Below, piece by piece: positions 24,202 through 32,620 of a stretch of 64,000 bases of DNA (within the stretch, counting starts at the first letter, position 1; each line of letters starts with the position of its first letter). Source of the stretch: Flavobacteriaceae bacterium PRS1 (lineage in GTDB: Bacteria; Bacteroidota; Bacteroidia; Flavobacteriales; Flavobacteriaceae); contig RDRZ01000003.1 in NCBI GenBank assembly GCA_003709165.1, positions 1-64,000 of the forward strand, given 5' to 3'. A program made the position numbers and the translations under genes. The notes below the pieces were generated by a model. The model was not told the origin of the DNA and did not search any database. It saw only the letters and a program-made list of their open reading frames with translations.

Positions 24202-25267
24202 ACTATAAGGCTTCCATGCCATTGACCAATTCTTTTTACAGTACCATATAAAGATGCACCAAACCTCTTCGGTTTTAAAACCAAATCTCTATTGGAAGGA
24301 TTAATAGACCAATTGTTTTCAGGATTTACTGTAGCTTTTAATGTAAAACCAAAATCTATGGTTTTATCAACTTTTTTACAGTCTAAACAATTATCAAAAA
24401 CAGATTTTTGAACTAATATTCTACCATATTTTGGACTTTTAAAACTAAAGTTCTACTCTTTGGTACTTTATAATTACTATCAAAAGTTAAATAGGATTTC
24501 ACAATATTCTTAGTTGCATCTTGTGCCCTACTCCAAAAATAATCGTTTAGTTTTTCTTTAACGAGTTGATTATTTGCGAATTCTAATGCCCAATCTAGTG
24601 CAACATTATTAGTAAATAATTCAATTACTAAATCGTCCTGAACAGCAATCGGATAAAGATTACTTGAAAAAGTAGTTTGAGCAGTTACATATACATACCC
24701 AGATATTCCTGTATAAAAATTTGTACTGAATATCCACTGTTTACCATACTTTTTTGAAGAAATTTTAGTTTCAAATAAATTCAACCCACTTAAAGCTCCT
24801 GGATTATTTCCAGTAGTTTCTTCACCTTTATAATTATAAACTACTCCTTCACAATTTATAATTGGTCTATCATCTTCAGTTAAATAAAAATCAATTTTTA
24901 CATAATTATTATTAGTAAAATTTAAGAATTTAGTTTCAATTGTTTTGTATCCAACACTTATGGCTTTTAAGTAAAGCATTGTGTCTTTCGTAGATTTAAA
25001 TATAAAAGAATATTCTCCATCTCCTGAAGTTTGAGCTTTAAAGCACCCCAGAATTAATTGAGTATGGCTTATTGGTTCTTTCGTTTTAACATCAATTACT
25101 TTTCCGAAAATATGAATTTCTATGGGTTCAATATTTGAATTTTGTTTGAGTTCGATTTTATATCCTCCAATATTATCAGTAGGGATTAGTTCGTTTTTAA
25201 TTGTAGAACAACTGATAAGTAAGAACAAAGAAGTAAAAAATATTACCTTATAATTAAAGAATTTTAT
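24195..25267 (-). pseudogene. Decayed lipoprotein with carboxypeptidase-regulatory-like domain
   Basis: The frame opens at 25267 with ATA where ATG is expected. The next codons spell a convincing lipoprotein signal (K-F-F-N-Y-K, then a hydrophobic run to LLISC), so start-codon loss is likely; the first usable alternative is TTG at 25228. The body has a CarboxypepD_reg/peptidase-associated beta-sandwich (VIDVKTKEPISHTQLILG). Near 24440 the frame ends prematurely, but another frame continues with about 80 sensible residues (including PKRFGASLYGTVKRIGQWHG) to a stop at 24195. That suggests a single-base deletion. A shorter functional protein from 24413 to 25228 cannot be excluded. Confidence 0.6.
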
Positions 25268-25279
25268 AATCTAATTTTA

Positions 25280-25664
25280 TTAACAACCAGCATCAGTGCC
25301 TTGTTGTGATTTAATATTTCCATCAGTGTCTTTACCTGTTAATTCAACAGCAATAACATCTAATATTCTTTTCTGTTAACTTGCGGAGAGAGCATTAAAT
25401 GTGGATGTGTTTTGCAATCCTGCCCAAGACATATCTTCATAAAACTGTTTGCTTAAATTAAATCCCATCAATTCCCCATAATCTTGTAAAGCTGCTGCAA
25501 CCATAGTTACTAAACTTCTTGCAATTTCTTCATGATGAACGTCATTCCAATTTTGTAATGTTCCCAGTCTTGTACCATTTCAGGATAGATAGCAATCCAA
25601 CCAGGTCTACTAATTGCATAATAAGACGCTAAATATGGATGTATGGATTCATGAAGAATAGTCC
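25280..25664 (-). pseudogene. C-terminal remnant of an HExxH (zincin-like) protein, frameshifted and with a nonsense codon
   Basis: From the junction at 25664 the minus strand reads A-R-T-I-L-H-E-S-I-H-P-Y-L, a zincin-type HExxH motif. About 30 codons on, the frame shifts: the sensible continuation (QNWNDVHHEEIARSL, then YGELMGFNLSKQFYEDMSW) is in another frame, consistent with loss of one base near 25555. That frame then meets a TAA after T-F-N-A-L-S-A-S, and the same frame goes on as QKRILDVIAVELTGKD to a final stop at 25280. The N-terminal half is missing, replaced by the duplicated barrel-gene start. It is clearly non-functional. Confidence 0.75.
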
Positions 25665-25912
25665 TTGCCCAAGATTGTTTGTTAAAGCTTCTAATTATTC
25701 CTGTACCTGCCGATAAAGTCATTCTTCTTGTAAACTTCAAGCCACCATAAGTGTGCAATGCAAAACCAAAAGGTGCTTTTTCATTTGTTCCATTTTCTTC
25801 TGTACCTATTACAATTTCAAAATCTATTAATGAGACAAATTTCATTTTATATCTATCCTCTTTTTGAGCAATTATAAAAAGACAATTTAAGAAAAATAGA
25901 AAAAATCTTCAT
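25665..25912 (-). pseudogene. Broken 5' fragment of the small barrel gene (duplicate)
   Basis: ATG at 25912 begins the same gene start as at 24192, but a 2-base deletion after the third codon region shifts the frame, and a TAG follows after 19 codons. An internal ATG would restore the original frame (MKFVSLIDFE) and run through the junction into the HExxH remnant, giving a 111-residue chimeric ORF without a signal peptide. It is probably not a functional product. Confidence 0.8.
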
Positions 25913-25921
25913 TTTTAAAAA
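25665..25921. repeat. 257-bp direct repeat, copy fused to the HExxH remnant
   Basis: This is the partner of 23943-24201. Its end nearest the remnant (25665) is the breakpoint; the other end lies 9 bases before the ATG. Confidence 0.95.
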
Positions 25922-26005
25922 TTAATAAAATTTAATGACTAATAGTTACGGTAAAACCACGTATTTTATGTGGTTTAATTCTTACAATATTAATTTTAAA
26001 ACATT

Positions 26006-27772
26006 TCAAACTAGTTCCTCTTGCATAAACTGAACTTCGTAAAGATTTTTGTAGTAACCACCTTCTTTTTTAAGAAGTTCTTTATGTGTGCCTTGTTCCA
26101 CAATCTGTCCAGCATCCATTACAATAATATTATCGGCTTTTTTAATGGTTGCCAAACGATGTGCTATAACTATGGAGGTTCTTCCTTTGGTGATTTTATC
26201 GGTTGCGTCTTGTATTAATTGCTCCGAATAACTATCAACCGACGATGTAGCTTCATCTAAAATTAAAATACAAGGATTAGTTACATAAGCTCTTAAGAAC
26301 GCTATAAGTTGACGTTGTCCTGACGATAACATAACACCATGTTCTTTTACATTATAATGATACCCATTTGGTAAACTCATGATAAAATCGTGGATTCCAA
26401 TTTGTTTTGCTGCCTGTTGAACTTCGGCTTCAGATATATTAGGATTATTTAGTGTTATATTATTTAAAATAGTATCTGCAAATAAAAATACATCTTGCAA
26501 CACAACTGCAATTTGATTCCTCAAAGAAGTAAGAGTCAAATCTTTAATATTGATATTGTCTATTAAAATTTCACCAGAATTGATATCGTAAAACCGATTT
26601 AATAAATTAATAATCGTAGATTTTCCAGCTCCAGTTGCACCAACAATAGCAACAGTAGTTCCGGCTTTTACAATAAATGAAACGCCTTTTAAAACTTCCT
26701 CGTCTTTAACATAAGAGAAATACACATTATTAAATGTTATACCTCCTTTAAAATGTGAAGCAACTTGTTGTCCGGCATCTTCAATATTGGATGTAGTATC
26801 CAAAACTTTAAAAACACGATCTGCTGCAACCATTCCCATTTGCAAAGCATTAAACTTATTGGCAATTTGATATAATGGTCTAAAAATCATTGGAACCATC
26901 ATCACAAAAGCGGTTAAATCTCCCAAAGTTGCTGTTTGGTCTAACACAGTATTTAAACCTCCATACCAAACTACCAAGCCCAAAGTTAATGAGGATAATA
27001 CTTCTGCAATAGGAAAAAATATGGAGTTATACCAAACGGTTTTAAGCCATCCTTTTTTATGTCGTTCGTTTATAGTCTTAAAATTTTCGAATTCGGTTTT
27101 CTCACGTGTAAATAGCTGAAGTATTTTCATTCCAGTTACACGCTCTTGAACAAACGAATTTAAATTAGAAACTTCGTTACGCACTTCTTCAAATGCTCTT
27201 TTCATATACTTCTGAAAGATCTTCGTTGCAAAAAGAACAATAGGAAGCGTTAAAAATACAATAATGCTTAAGCGCCAATTCATATAAACCATAATACCAC
27301 CAACAAACATCATTTTAAGGATATCGCTAAAAATCATAAATAAACCTTGACTAAAAATATCAGCAATACGTTCCATGTCTGTTACAGCTCTGGTTATAAG
27401 AACTCCAACCGATGAATTGTCGTAATACTTCATTTTAAACCCAAGAATATGTTTAAATAATTTTACGCGAATATCTCTAACAACCGTCTGACCTAACCAA
27501 GTTGCATAATAAATAAATATCAATTGCAATATCACTTCTAAAATAAGCAATACAAGCATTGTGATAATGTAAATTAAAAACCCTTCAACTTCTTTAGTTG
27601 CTATATTATTATCGATGGCTTGTTGCAATACTAAAGGTCTTAAAGCTCCAAAAATAGCAAGACCAATAACTGCGAAAAGTGTTCCATAAAACACCCATCG
27701 ATATGGCTTTATAAAAGTAAGAAGTCGTTTAAAAAGACCTAAATCAAAAATATTTTCTTTTTGTTTTGACAT
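26006..27772 (-). CDS. ABC exporter, ATP-binding/permease half-transporter (MsbA-like)
   Basis: The protein has about 588 residues. Six transmembrane helices span residues of roughly 15-310. The nucleotide-binding domain has Walker A GATGAGKST, signature LSSGQRQL and Walker B LILDEATSSVD with the catalytic Glu, plus the H-loop IVIAHRLAT. It works as a homodimer or with a partner half-transporter; lipid, lipopeptide or drug export is the family range. I prefer the ATG at 27772 (MSKQKEN); an in-frame ATG two codons earlier (27778) belongs to a repeat-derived leader. It is downstream of truA with a gap of about 30 bases. Confidence 0.9.
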   Translation of the reverse strand: MSKQKENIFDLGLFKRLLTFIKPYRWVFYGTLFAVIGLAIFGALRPLVLQQAIDNNIATKEVEGFLIYIITMLVLLILEVILQLIFIYYATWLGQTVVRDIRVKLFKHILGFKMKYYDNSSVGVLITRAVTDMERIADIFSQGLFMIFSDILKMMFVGGIMVYMNWRLSIIVFLTLPIVLFATKIFQKYMKRAFEEVRNEVSNLNSFVQERVTGMKILQLFTREKTEFENFKTINERHKKGWLKTVWYNSIFFPIAEVLSSLTLGLVVWYGGLNTVLDQTATLGDLTAFVMMVPMIFRPLYQIANKFNALQMGMVAADRVFKVLDTTSNIEDAGQQVASHFKGGITFNNVYFSYVKDEEVLKGVSFIVKAGTTVAIVGATGAGKSTIINLLNRFYDINSGEILIDNINIKDLTLTSLRNQIAVVLQDVFLFADTILNNITLNNPNISEAEVQQAAKQIGIHDFIMSLPNGYHYNVKEHGVMLSSGQRQLIAFLRAYVTNPCILILDEATSSVDSYSEQLIQDATDKITKGRTSIVIAHRLATIKKADNIIVMDAGQIVEQGTHKELLKKEGGYYKNLYEVQFMQEELV

Positions 27773-27804
27773 ATTCATGCTCGCGTAAGCGAGTATCTTT
27801 TTAA
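27773..27804 (-). repeat. Palindromic repeat-derived leader of the ABC exporter
   Basis: On the minus strand: AAAAAGATACTCGCTTACGC, then GAGC and ATGAAT just before the ATG. The CTCGC/GCGAG stem forms a small hairpin. The same leader, with one base changed in the hairpin, precedes the phosphodiesterase gene at 28758, on the other strand. Confidence 0.75.
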
Positions 27805-27805
27805 T

Positions 27806-28570
27806 TCATTTTCCATTTTGAACAAAAATATTTTTTATGTTTTTCGGATATTCAATTTTGGTTAAATATAGTGCATGTCCTGGAACCGAAACTCCAGCTT
27901 GCGATCTGTTTTTTGATTTAATAATATCGTGCAAATCTTCTGCCTTTATTTTACCTATTCCAATATTTATCATTGTGCCAACAATAGCTCTTACCATATT
28001 GCGTAAAAAACGGTCTGCTTTAATTATAAAAACTAATTCATTATTTTCAAAAACCCATTTTGCTTCCATAATTTTACAATTAAATGTTTTTACGTCTGTA
28101 TTATTTCTTGAAAAACATTTAAAATTAGAGTACTCGAATAAAATTTTTGCAGATTCATTCATTTTATCAACGTCTAAATACTTTTTAAAGCTATACGTAT
28201 TATTGAATGAAAACACATTTTTACTTAACGATATTCGGTATTTATATACTCTACTTGTAGCATCAAAACGTGCGTGAGCATCATCATTAACTTTAAAAAC
28301 ATCTTGAATTGCAATATCATTCGGCAAAAACGAATTTAGATTATATATTAGTTTTTCTATCGAAAATGCTTTTGTTGTATTAAAATGCGCAAACATTTGT
28401 ATAGCATGAACTCCAGTATCCGTACGTCCTGCACCAACAATGCTAATTTCTTCTTTTAACAAAGTTGACAAGGCGTTTTCTAAAACCTCTTGTACCGAAA
28501 TAGCATTTGGCTGATTTTGCCAACCATGATATGCATTCCCGTTATATGATAATTCGATAAAAAATCGCAA
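27806..28570 (-). CDS. truA: tRNA pseudouridine synthase A
   Basis: This 254-residue enzyme makes pseudouridine at positions 38-40 of tRNA anticodon arms. The catalytic Asp51 is in AGRTDTGVHA. Other family motifs: YNGNAYHGWQ near the N terminus, ARFDATSRVYKY about 96-107, and FLRNMVRAIVGT about 186-197. Length is standard. A TATCTTTG box (28602-28609 on the minus strand) lies about 32 bases upstream and may be its -7 element. The ABC exporter follows on the same strand. Confidence 0.95.
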   Translation of the reverse strand: MRFFIELSYNGNAYHGWQNQPNAISVQEVLENALSTLLKEEISIVGAGRTDTGVHAIQMFAHFNTTKAFSIEKLIYNLNSFLPNDIAIQDVFKVNDDAHARFDATSRVYKYRISLSKNVFSFNNTYSFKKYLDVDKMNESAKILFEYSNFKCFSRNNTDVKTFNCKIMEAKWVFENNELVFIIKADRFLRNMVRAIVGTMINIGIGKIKAEDLHDIIKSKNRSQAGVSVPGHALYLTKIEYPKNIKNIFVQNGK

Positions 28571-28617
28571 CTTATGTATTATTTTTGTTTTTTTGAATGA
28601 ACAAAGATAATTAGATT

Positions 28618-28637
28618 TATTCCTGCGTAGGCAGGAA
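28618..28637. repeat. Single arm of the tcctgcgNNgcagga palindrome family
   Basis: attcctgcgtaggcaggaat is a 20-bp imperfect palindrome related to the elements at 20445 and 60941. It lies in the divergent truA/phosphodiesterase region, which also contains a half of a cccgat-type palindrome near 28690. Confidence 0.75.
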
Positions 28638-28728
28638 TCTTATTAATAAAAACAAAAAGTTTTCTGCTTTCTCGAAAAAATATATGAGATTTATCTCAAT
28701 AGTTATCGGGATAAGCGAAAATAAATTA

Positions 28729-28757
28729 AAAAGATACTTGCTTACGCGAGCATGAAT
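28729..28757 (+). repeat. Palindromic repeat-derived leader of the phosphodiesterase gene
   Basis: AAAAAGATACTTGCTTACGC then GAGC and ATGAAT precede the ATG at 28758. It is the inverted partner of 27773-27804 and has the same position relative to its gene. Confidence 0.75.
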
Positions 28758-29249
28758 ATGAAAAAAATTCTTCTCCTTTCCGATACCCACAACTATATTG
28801 ACGAAAAGATTTTAAAATATGTAAAACAAGCTGACGAAGTTTGGCATGCTGGAGATATTGGTGATTTAAAAGTAACAGATGCTATTAAAAAATTAAAACC
28901 TCTTCGCGCTGTTTATGGTAATATTGATGATGCTAAAGCACGTCTTGAATTTCCGGAACATAATCGTTTTAAATGTCAAGATGTCAATGTTTGGATAACA
29001 CATATTGGAGGTTATCCTAATAGATATGATATAAGAGTAAGAGAAAATATAAAACAAAACCCTCCAGATCTTTTTATTTGTGGACACTCACATATATTGA
29101 AAGTAATGTCAGACAAAAAATTAAATCTTTTACATATGAATCCTGGAGCTATTGGTAAATATGGAATTCATAATGTGAGGACGATGCTTCGCTTTGAAAT
29201 TGATGGGAATAAAATTCAGAATTTGGAGGTTATTGAAATTAAAAGATAG
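28758..29249 (+). CDS. YfcE/MJ0936-type metallophosphoesterase
   Basis: The 163-residue protein (ATG 28758; an ATG two codons earlier is also possible) has the calcineurin-like phosphoesterase motifs LLSDTHN (D-x-H), HAGDIGD (G-D), YGNIDD (G-N-x-D), CGHSH (G-H-x-H) and a late HMNPGAIG. These bind two metal ions. The family hydrolyses phosphodiesters in vitro; the natural substrate is usually unknown. It is divergent from truA and ends with a clear terminator. Confidence 0.9.
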   Translation: MKKILLLSDTHNYIDEKILKYVKQADEVWHAGDIGDLKVTDAIKKLKPLRAVYGNIDDAKARLEFPEHNRFKCQDVNVWITHIGGYPNRYDIRVRENIKQNPPDLFICGHSHILKVMSDKKLNLLHMNPGAIGKYGIHNVRTMLRFEIDGNKIQNLEVIEIKR

Positions 29250-29256
29250 AGAAACA

Positions 29257-29284
29257 AAAACCCAAAGCTCTCACTTTGGGTTTT
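29257..29284 (+). terminator. Intrinsic terminator of the phosphodiesterase gene
   Basis: AAAACCCAAAG and CTTTGGGTTTT form an 11-bp stem with a 6-base loop, 7 bases after the stop codon. Confidence 0.85.
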
Positions 29285-29300
29285 CTCGCACTAATACTAC

Positions 29301-29466
29301 TAATACCATTTACCATTTGAATTTACTGTAATAAAACACCCTTTTTTCATTTCTATTTCATTATAAAAAGAAACCGTAACTAAAGCTATGCTTTAATTTT
29401 CTAATTTATATAAAGAAAAAGATCATCGTTTTCTTTTACAGTAAATTCAAACAATAACTGGTATAA
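29301..29466. mobile_element. 166-nt MITE-like inverted-repeat element, copy A
   Basis: The left end taataccatt and right end aactggtata form imperfect terminal inverted repeats that extend inward to a perfect tttgaatttactgtaa / ttacagtaaattcaaa match. It has no coding capacity. The interior shares gctatgcttta-like sequence with copy B at 36815, which has the same length. It lies between the phosphodiesterase terminator and the DUF4293 gene. Confidence 0.65.
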
Positions 29467-29476
29467 GATGATAGGT

Positions 29477-29887
29477 TTATCTTAATCGATCTACAGATTT
29501 TACGAGATCTTCATCCTTTTTTATGGCTTTATTGGCTAAAACCAAAAACACGATAGAAAAAATAGGTAGAAGCATCCCAATACCTTTCTCAGAAACAACT
29601 GTTTCTCCAGATAGATTTAGTGATCGATACACAAATAATCCTAGTAAAATAAAGTTTAATATGATGTTTAGACGTCCCAAAACAAATTGAGTTTGCCTGT
29701 TTTTATATTTAAAAATTGTAATCAAAGCTAAAGCTGATGAACACAAAAATAAGGCTAAAAACAACTGGTCTTCTTTGGTATAAAATTCGGTATCATTAAT
29801 TGTAGTCCATAAATGAAACACAAAAATTAATCCACCAGAGATAACTGCTGAAATAAGTAAATATATAGTTTGTATTCGTTGTAGCAT
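29477..29887 (-). CDS. DUF4293 membrane protein
   Basis: This 136-residue protein has four predicted transmembrane helices (about 5-25, 43-60, 70-88, 102-120) and an N terminus, MLQRIQTIYLL, typical of the DUF4293 family of Bacteroidota. It is divergently placed next to rho, its usual location in this group. Function is unknown. A TATTTTTG box on the minus strand (29905-29912) may be its -7 element. Confidence 0.8.
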   Translation of the reverse strand: MLQRIQTIYLLISAVISGGLIFVFHLWTTINDTEFYTKEDQLFLALFLCSSALALITIFKYKNRQTQFVLGRLNIILNFILLGLFVYRSLNLSGETVVSEKGIGMLLPIFSIVFLVLANKAIKKDEDLVKSVDRLR

Positions 29888-30098
29888 TTTTATTTATTGA
29901 AGCACAAAAATAATAGTTTCTTTTTTATTCCTTTTATAAATTAAAAATAAAGTTGTATAATTGTATGATAAATGTACAACACCCTAATGTTGTACAATGT
30001 AAAATCTTCAATAATAGCATAATCAGTTTTTCCTGGTATTCCATTAGAAAACATCGAAAAATATTATGTCACAATTAAACTAATTATTCAATTCAACA

Positions 30099-31766
30099 AT
30101 GTTTGAAATTTCACAATTAAAAGAAAAGAAGCTACCTGAATTACAGGACATAGCAAAGCAACTTAATGTTTCAAAGTTTCGTTCGCTAAAAAAATTAGAT
30201 TTAGTATATCAAATATTAGATCATCAAGCCGCAAATCCCACAACACCTAGTGTTAACAAGGATGAGCGAAGACCTCCAAGACAAAAAAGAGAACGTGTAC
30301 AAAAACCTAGAGAAGGTAATGCACAAAGGACTATGGACTTTAAAGAAAACCCAAAACCACAAGCTCAAAACACTAACTATAGTTCTAAAGACGATAGAAC
30401 AAAAACAGAAGCTCCAAAAGGCAAGAAAAACCGCCCTCTAGTAGCACAAAATACTCACCAAAAGGATACTAAAAGTCAACAACAAAGAGACAATAAAAAT
30501 CGTCCTCCTCAAAAAGACAATAAAACACAATCGAATACTCAAAATAAGAATAACCAACAACACAAAGAAAATAAACCTCAAGACAACAGAAACCAAGGCA
30601 ATAATGGAAATAAAGATAGCAGAAATCGCTTTCGTGAACCAGATTTTGAATTCGATGCCATAATTGAAAGTGAAGGCGTTTTAGACGTTATGCAAGATGG
30701 CTACGGTTTTTTGCGATCTTCAGATTATAACTACTTATCGTCTCCAGATGATATTTATGTGTCTCAATCTCAAATTAGACTTTTTGGATTAAAAAAAGGA
30801 GATACTGTTCTTGGTAATGTTAGACCTCCAAAAGAAGGTGAAAAATATTTTCCACTTATTAAAGTCATAAAAATTAATGGTTTAGACCCTCATGTTGTAA
30901 GAGATCGGGTTTCGTTCGAACATCTTACTCCACTTTTTCCACAAGAAAAATTTAATCTTGCCGAAAGACAAAGCACAATCTCAACACGAATTATAGATTT
31001 ATTTGCGCCTATCGGAAAAGGACAACGTGGTATGATTGTATCACAACCAAAAACAGGTAAAACCGTATTGCTAAAAGAAATAGCAAATGCTATTGCTGCG
31101 AATCATCCTGAAGTTTATCTAATGATTTTACTCATTGATGAACGACCTGAAGAAGTTACAGATATGCAACGTAATGTGCAAGGTGAAGTTATAGCTTCTA
31201 CATTCGACAAAGAAGCTCATGAGCATGTAAAAATCGCAAATATTGTTTTAGAAAAAGCAAAACGTTTGGTAGAATGTGGTTACGATGTTGTTATTCTATT
31301 AGATTCCATTACACGTTTGGCAAGAGCATATAATACAGTTCAGCCTGCTTCGGGTAAAATATTAAGTGGTGGTGTTGATGCTAATGCACTACACAAACCA
31401 AAACGCTTTTTTGGTGCTGCACGTAAAATTGAAAATGGTGGCTCGCTTACAATTATAGCGACTGCTTTAACTGAAACAGGTTCTAAAATGGACGAAGTGA
31501 TTTTTGAAGAATTTAAAGGAACAGGTAATATGGAATTACAATTAGATAGAAAAATTTCTAATCGTAGAATTTATCCAGCCATAAACCTTACTTTGTCAAG
31601 CACACGTAGAGATGATTTGTTATTGGATGAAAAAGTTATCCAGAGAATGTGGGTTATGCGTAAATATCTTGCAGATATGAACCCTGTAGAAGCTATGGAA
31701 TTTATAAACGAACGTTTTAAACAAACTCGAAATAATGAAGAGTTTTTAATTTCTATGAATAGCTAA
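30099..31766 (+). CDS. rho: Transcription termination factor Rho
   Basis: The 555-residue protein has an N-terminal SAP-like Rho domain ([19 protein letters not shown]), then a low-complexity, charged Asn/Gln/Lys-rich insert (about 45-180) found in Bacteroidota Rho. An RNA-binding cold-shock-like domain ([15 protein letters not shown]) follows, then the RecA-type ATPase: Walker [11 protein letters not shown], Walker [14 protein letters not shown], and Q/R loops. It terminates transcription as a hexameric helicase. The insert is probably disordered and may promote condensation or RNA binding (inference). Confidence 0.97.
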   Translation: MFEISQLKEKKLPELQDIAKQLNVSKFRSLKKLDLVYQILDHQAANPTTPSVNKDERRPPRQKRERVQKPREGNAQRTMDFKENPKPQAQNTNYSSKDDRTKTEAPKGKKNRPLVAQNTHQKDTKSQQQRDNKNRPPQKDNKTQSNTQNKNNQQHKENKPQDNRNQGNNGNKDSRNRFREPDFEFDAIIESEGVLDVMQDGYGFLRSSDYNYLSSPDDIYVSQSQIRLFGLKKGDTVLGNVRPPKEGEKYFPLIKVIKINGLDPHVVRDRVSFEHLTPLFPQEKFNLAERQSTISTRIIDLFAPIGKGQRGMIVSQPKTGKTVLLKEIANAIAANHPEVYLMILLIDERPEEVTDMQRNVQGEVIASTFDKEAHEHVKIANIVLEKAKRLVECGYDVVILLDSITRLARAYNTVQPASGKILSGGVDANALHKPKRFFGAARKIENGGSLTIIATALTETGSKMDEVIFEEFKGTGNMELQLDRKISNRRIYPAINLTLSSTRRDDLLLDEKVIQRMWVMRKYLADMNPVEAMEFINERFKQTRNNEEFLISMNS

Positions 31767-31787
31767 ATATTCTTTTATTAAAGAAGT

Positions 31788-31827
31788 AATCCTCATATTA
31801 ATTTTATAGTATGAGGATTTTTTTTGC
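31788..31827 (+). terminator. Intrinsic terminator of rho
   Basis: AATCCTCATA and TATGAGGATT form a 10-bp stem, followed by a run of T. It lies 22 bases after the rho stop. Confidence 0.88.
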
Positions 31828-31830
31828 ATT

Positions 31831-31854
31831 AAAAAAGCCTCTCAAAATGAGAGG
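31831..31854 (-). terminator. Intrinsic terminator of rpsT
   Basis: On the minus strand CCTCTCA and TGAGAGG form a stem followed by GC and six T. It lies 30 bases downstream of rpsT. Confidence 0.85.
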
Positions 31855-31884
31855 TTTATAAAATTTTGAATATATACTTCTAAA

Positions 31885-32136
31885 TTATAAAGAAGCTATA
31901 TGTTTAGACAAACCAGATTTTAAATTGGCAGCTTTGTTAGCATGAATAATATTTTTTTTAGCCAATTTATCTATCATACCAACAACTGAAGGAAATAGTT
32001 TTTCTGCATCCTTCTTTTTAGTTAACTCACGCAATTTTTTAATAGCATTACGTGTCGTTTTATGCTGATATCGATTTCTTAAACGTTTGATTTCGTTACT
32101 TCTAATTCTTTTTAATGCTGACTTATGATTTGCCAT
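31885..32136 (-). CDS. rpsT: 30S ribosomal protein S20
   Basis: This is an 83-residue, strongly basic helical protein starting MANHKSALKRIRSNEIKRLR, which is diagnostic for S20. It binds 16S rRNA early in 30S assembly. It lies 23 bases downstream of tRNA-Glu on the same strand and probably shares its transcript. A terminator follows. Confidence 0.96.
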   Translation of the reverse strand: MANHKSALKRIRSNEIKRLRNRYQHKTTRNAIKKLRELTKKKDAEKLFPSVVGMIDKLAKKNIIHANKAANLKSGLSKHIASL

Positions 32137-32159
32137 TTTTCTTTTTTATTAAACTGTTG

Positions 32160-32231
32160 TAGCCCGTAGGGGAGTCGAACCCCTCTTACCAGGATGAAAA
32201 CCTGGCGTCCTAGCCGATAGACGAACGGGCC
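32160..32231 (-). tRNA. tRNA-Glu (anticodon TTC)
   Basis: On the minus strand GGCCCGT pairs with ACGGGCT (acceptor stem with a terminal G-U). The anticodon arm CCAGG-TTTTCAT-CCTGG gives TTC, and the T arm reads AGGGG-TTCGACT-CCCCT. Length is 72 with discriminator A. CCA is not encoded. It sits directly upstream of rpsT. Confidence 0.96.
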
Positions 32232-32317
32232 GTTTTATTTTGAATTGATTATTATTTTAATAACAACCTAAACTCAATAATTTCAAAAAAACTTTCTCAA
32301 TGTTTCCATTGCGGATG

Positions 32318-32347
32318 CAAAAATACAACTATTTTTAAATGCCACAA
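32318..32347 (-). promoter_or_regulatory. Promoter for tRNA-Glu/rpsT
   Basis: On the minus strand TTG (32347-32345), 19 bases, then TATTTTTG (32325-32318), matching the Bacteroidota consensus. The implied transcript start is about 80 bases before the tRNA. Confidence 0.5.
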
Positions 32348-32620
32348 CTTCTGAATGATTTTTTTGAAAAAAAATAAATATGCCGTTAAAGCGTTGTGTT
32401 TGTTATACTGAAACAAGTTCAGCACAAGTTATCTGTAGGGTTTAATAAAATTGGTACCTTGCTTTTAATAATAAGCTGCCTACTGCAAAAGAAAACATAA
32501 ATTATTGAATCTTTAGAATTATAACCAATAGATTATCAAATAGTTACAATGCAGTTTTTATTTTTTAATTTTTCAGCGTAGCGTTTTTAAGTCTTATATT
32601 CGGACAGCAGTAAAAAAATA
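32348..32620. other. Gene-free stretch between the tRNA-Glu promoter and proS
   Basis: I see no coding frame or structured RNA here. It holds one dispersed partial palindrome, ctgaaacaagttcagca at 32408-32424, which recurs as ctgaaacgagttcagca at 55387-55403. There is no clear proS terminator. Confidence 0.5.

Noticed and set aside
24193-24222. Upstream ATG for the small barrel protein (M-A-W-K-P)
   Set aside because: It overlaps the decayed lipoprotein frame, and the signal peptide begins at the ATG at 24192.
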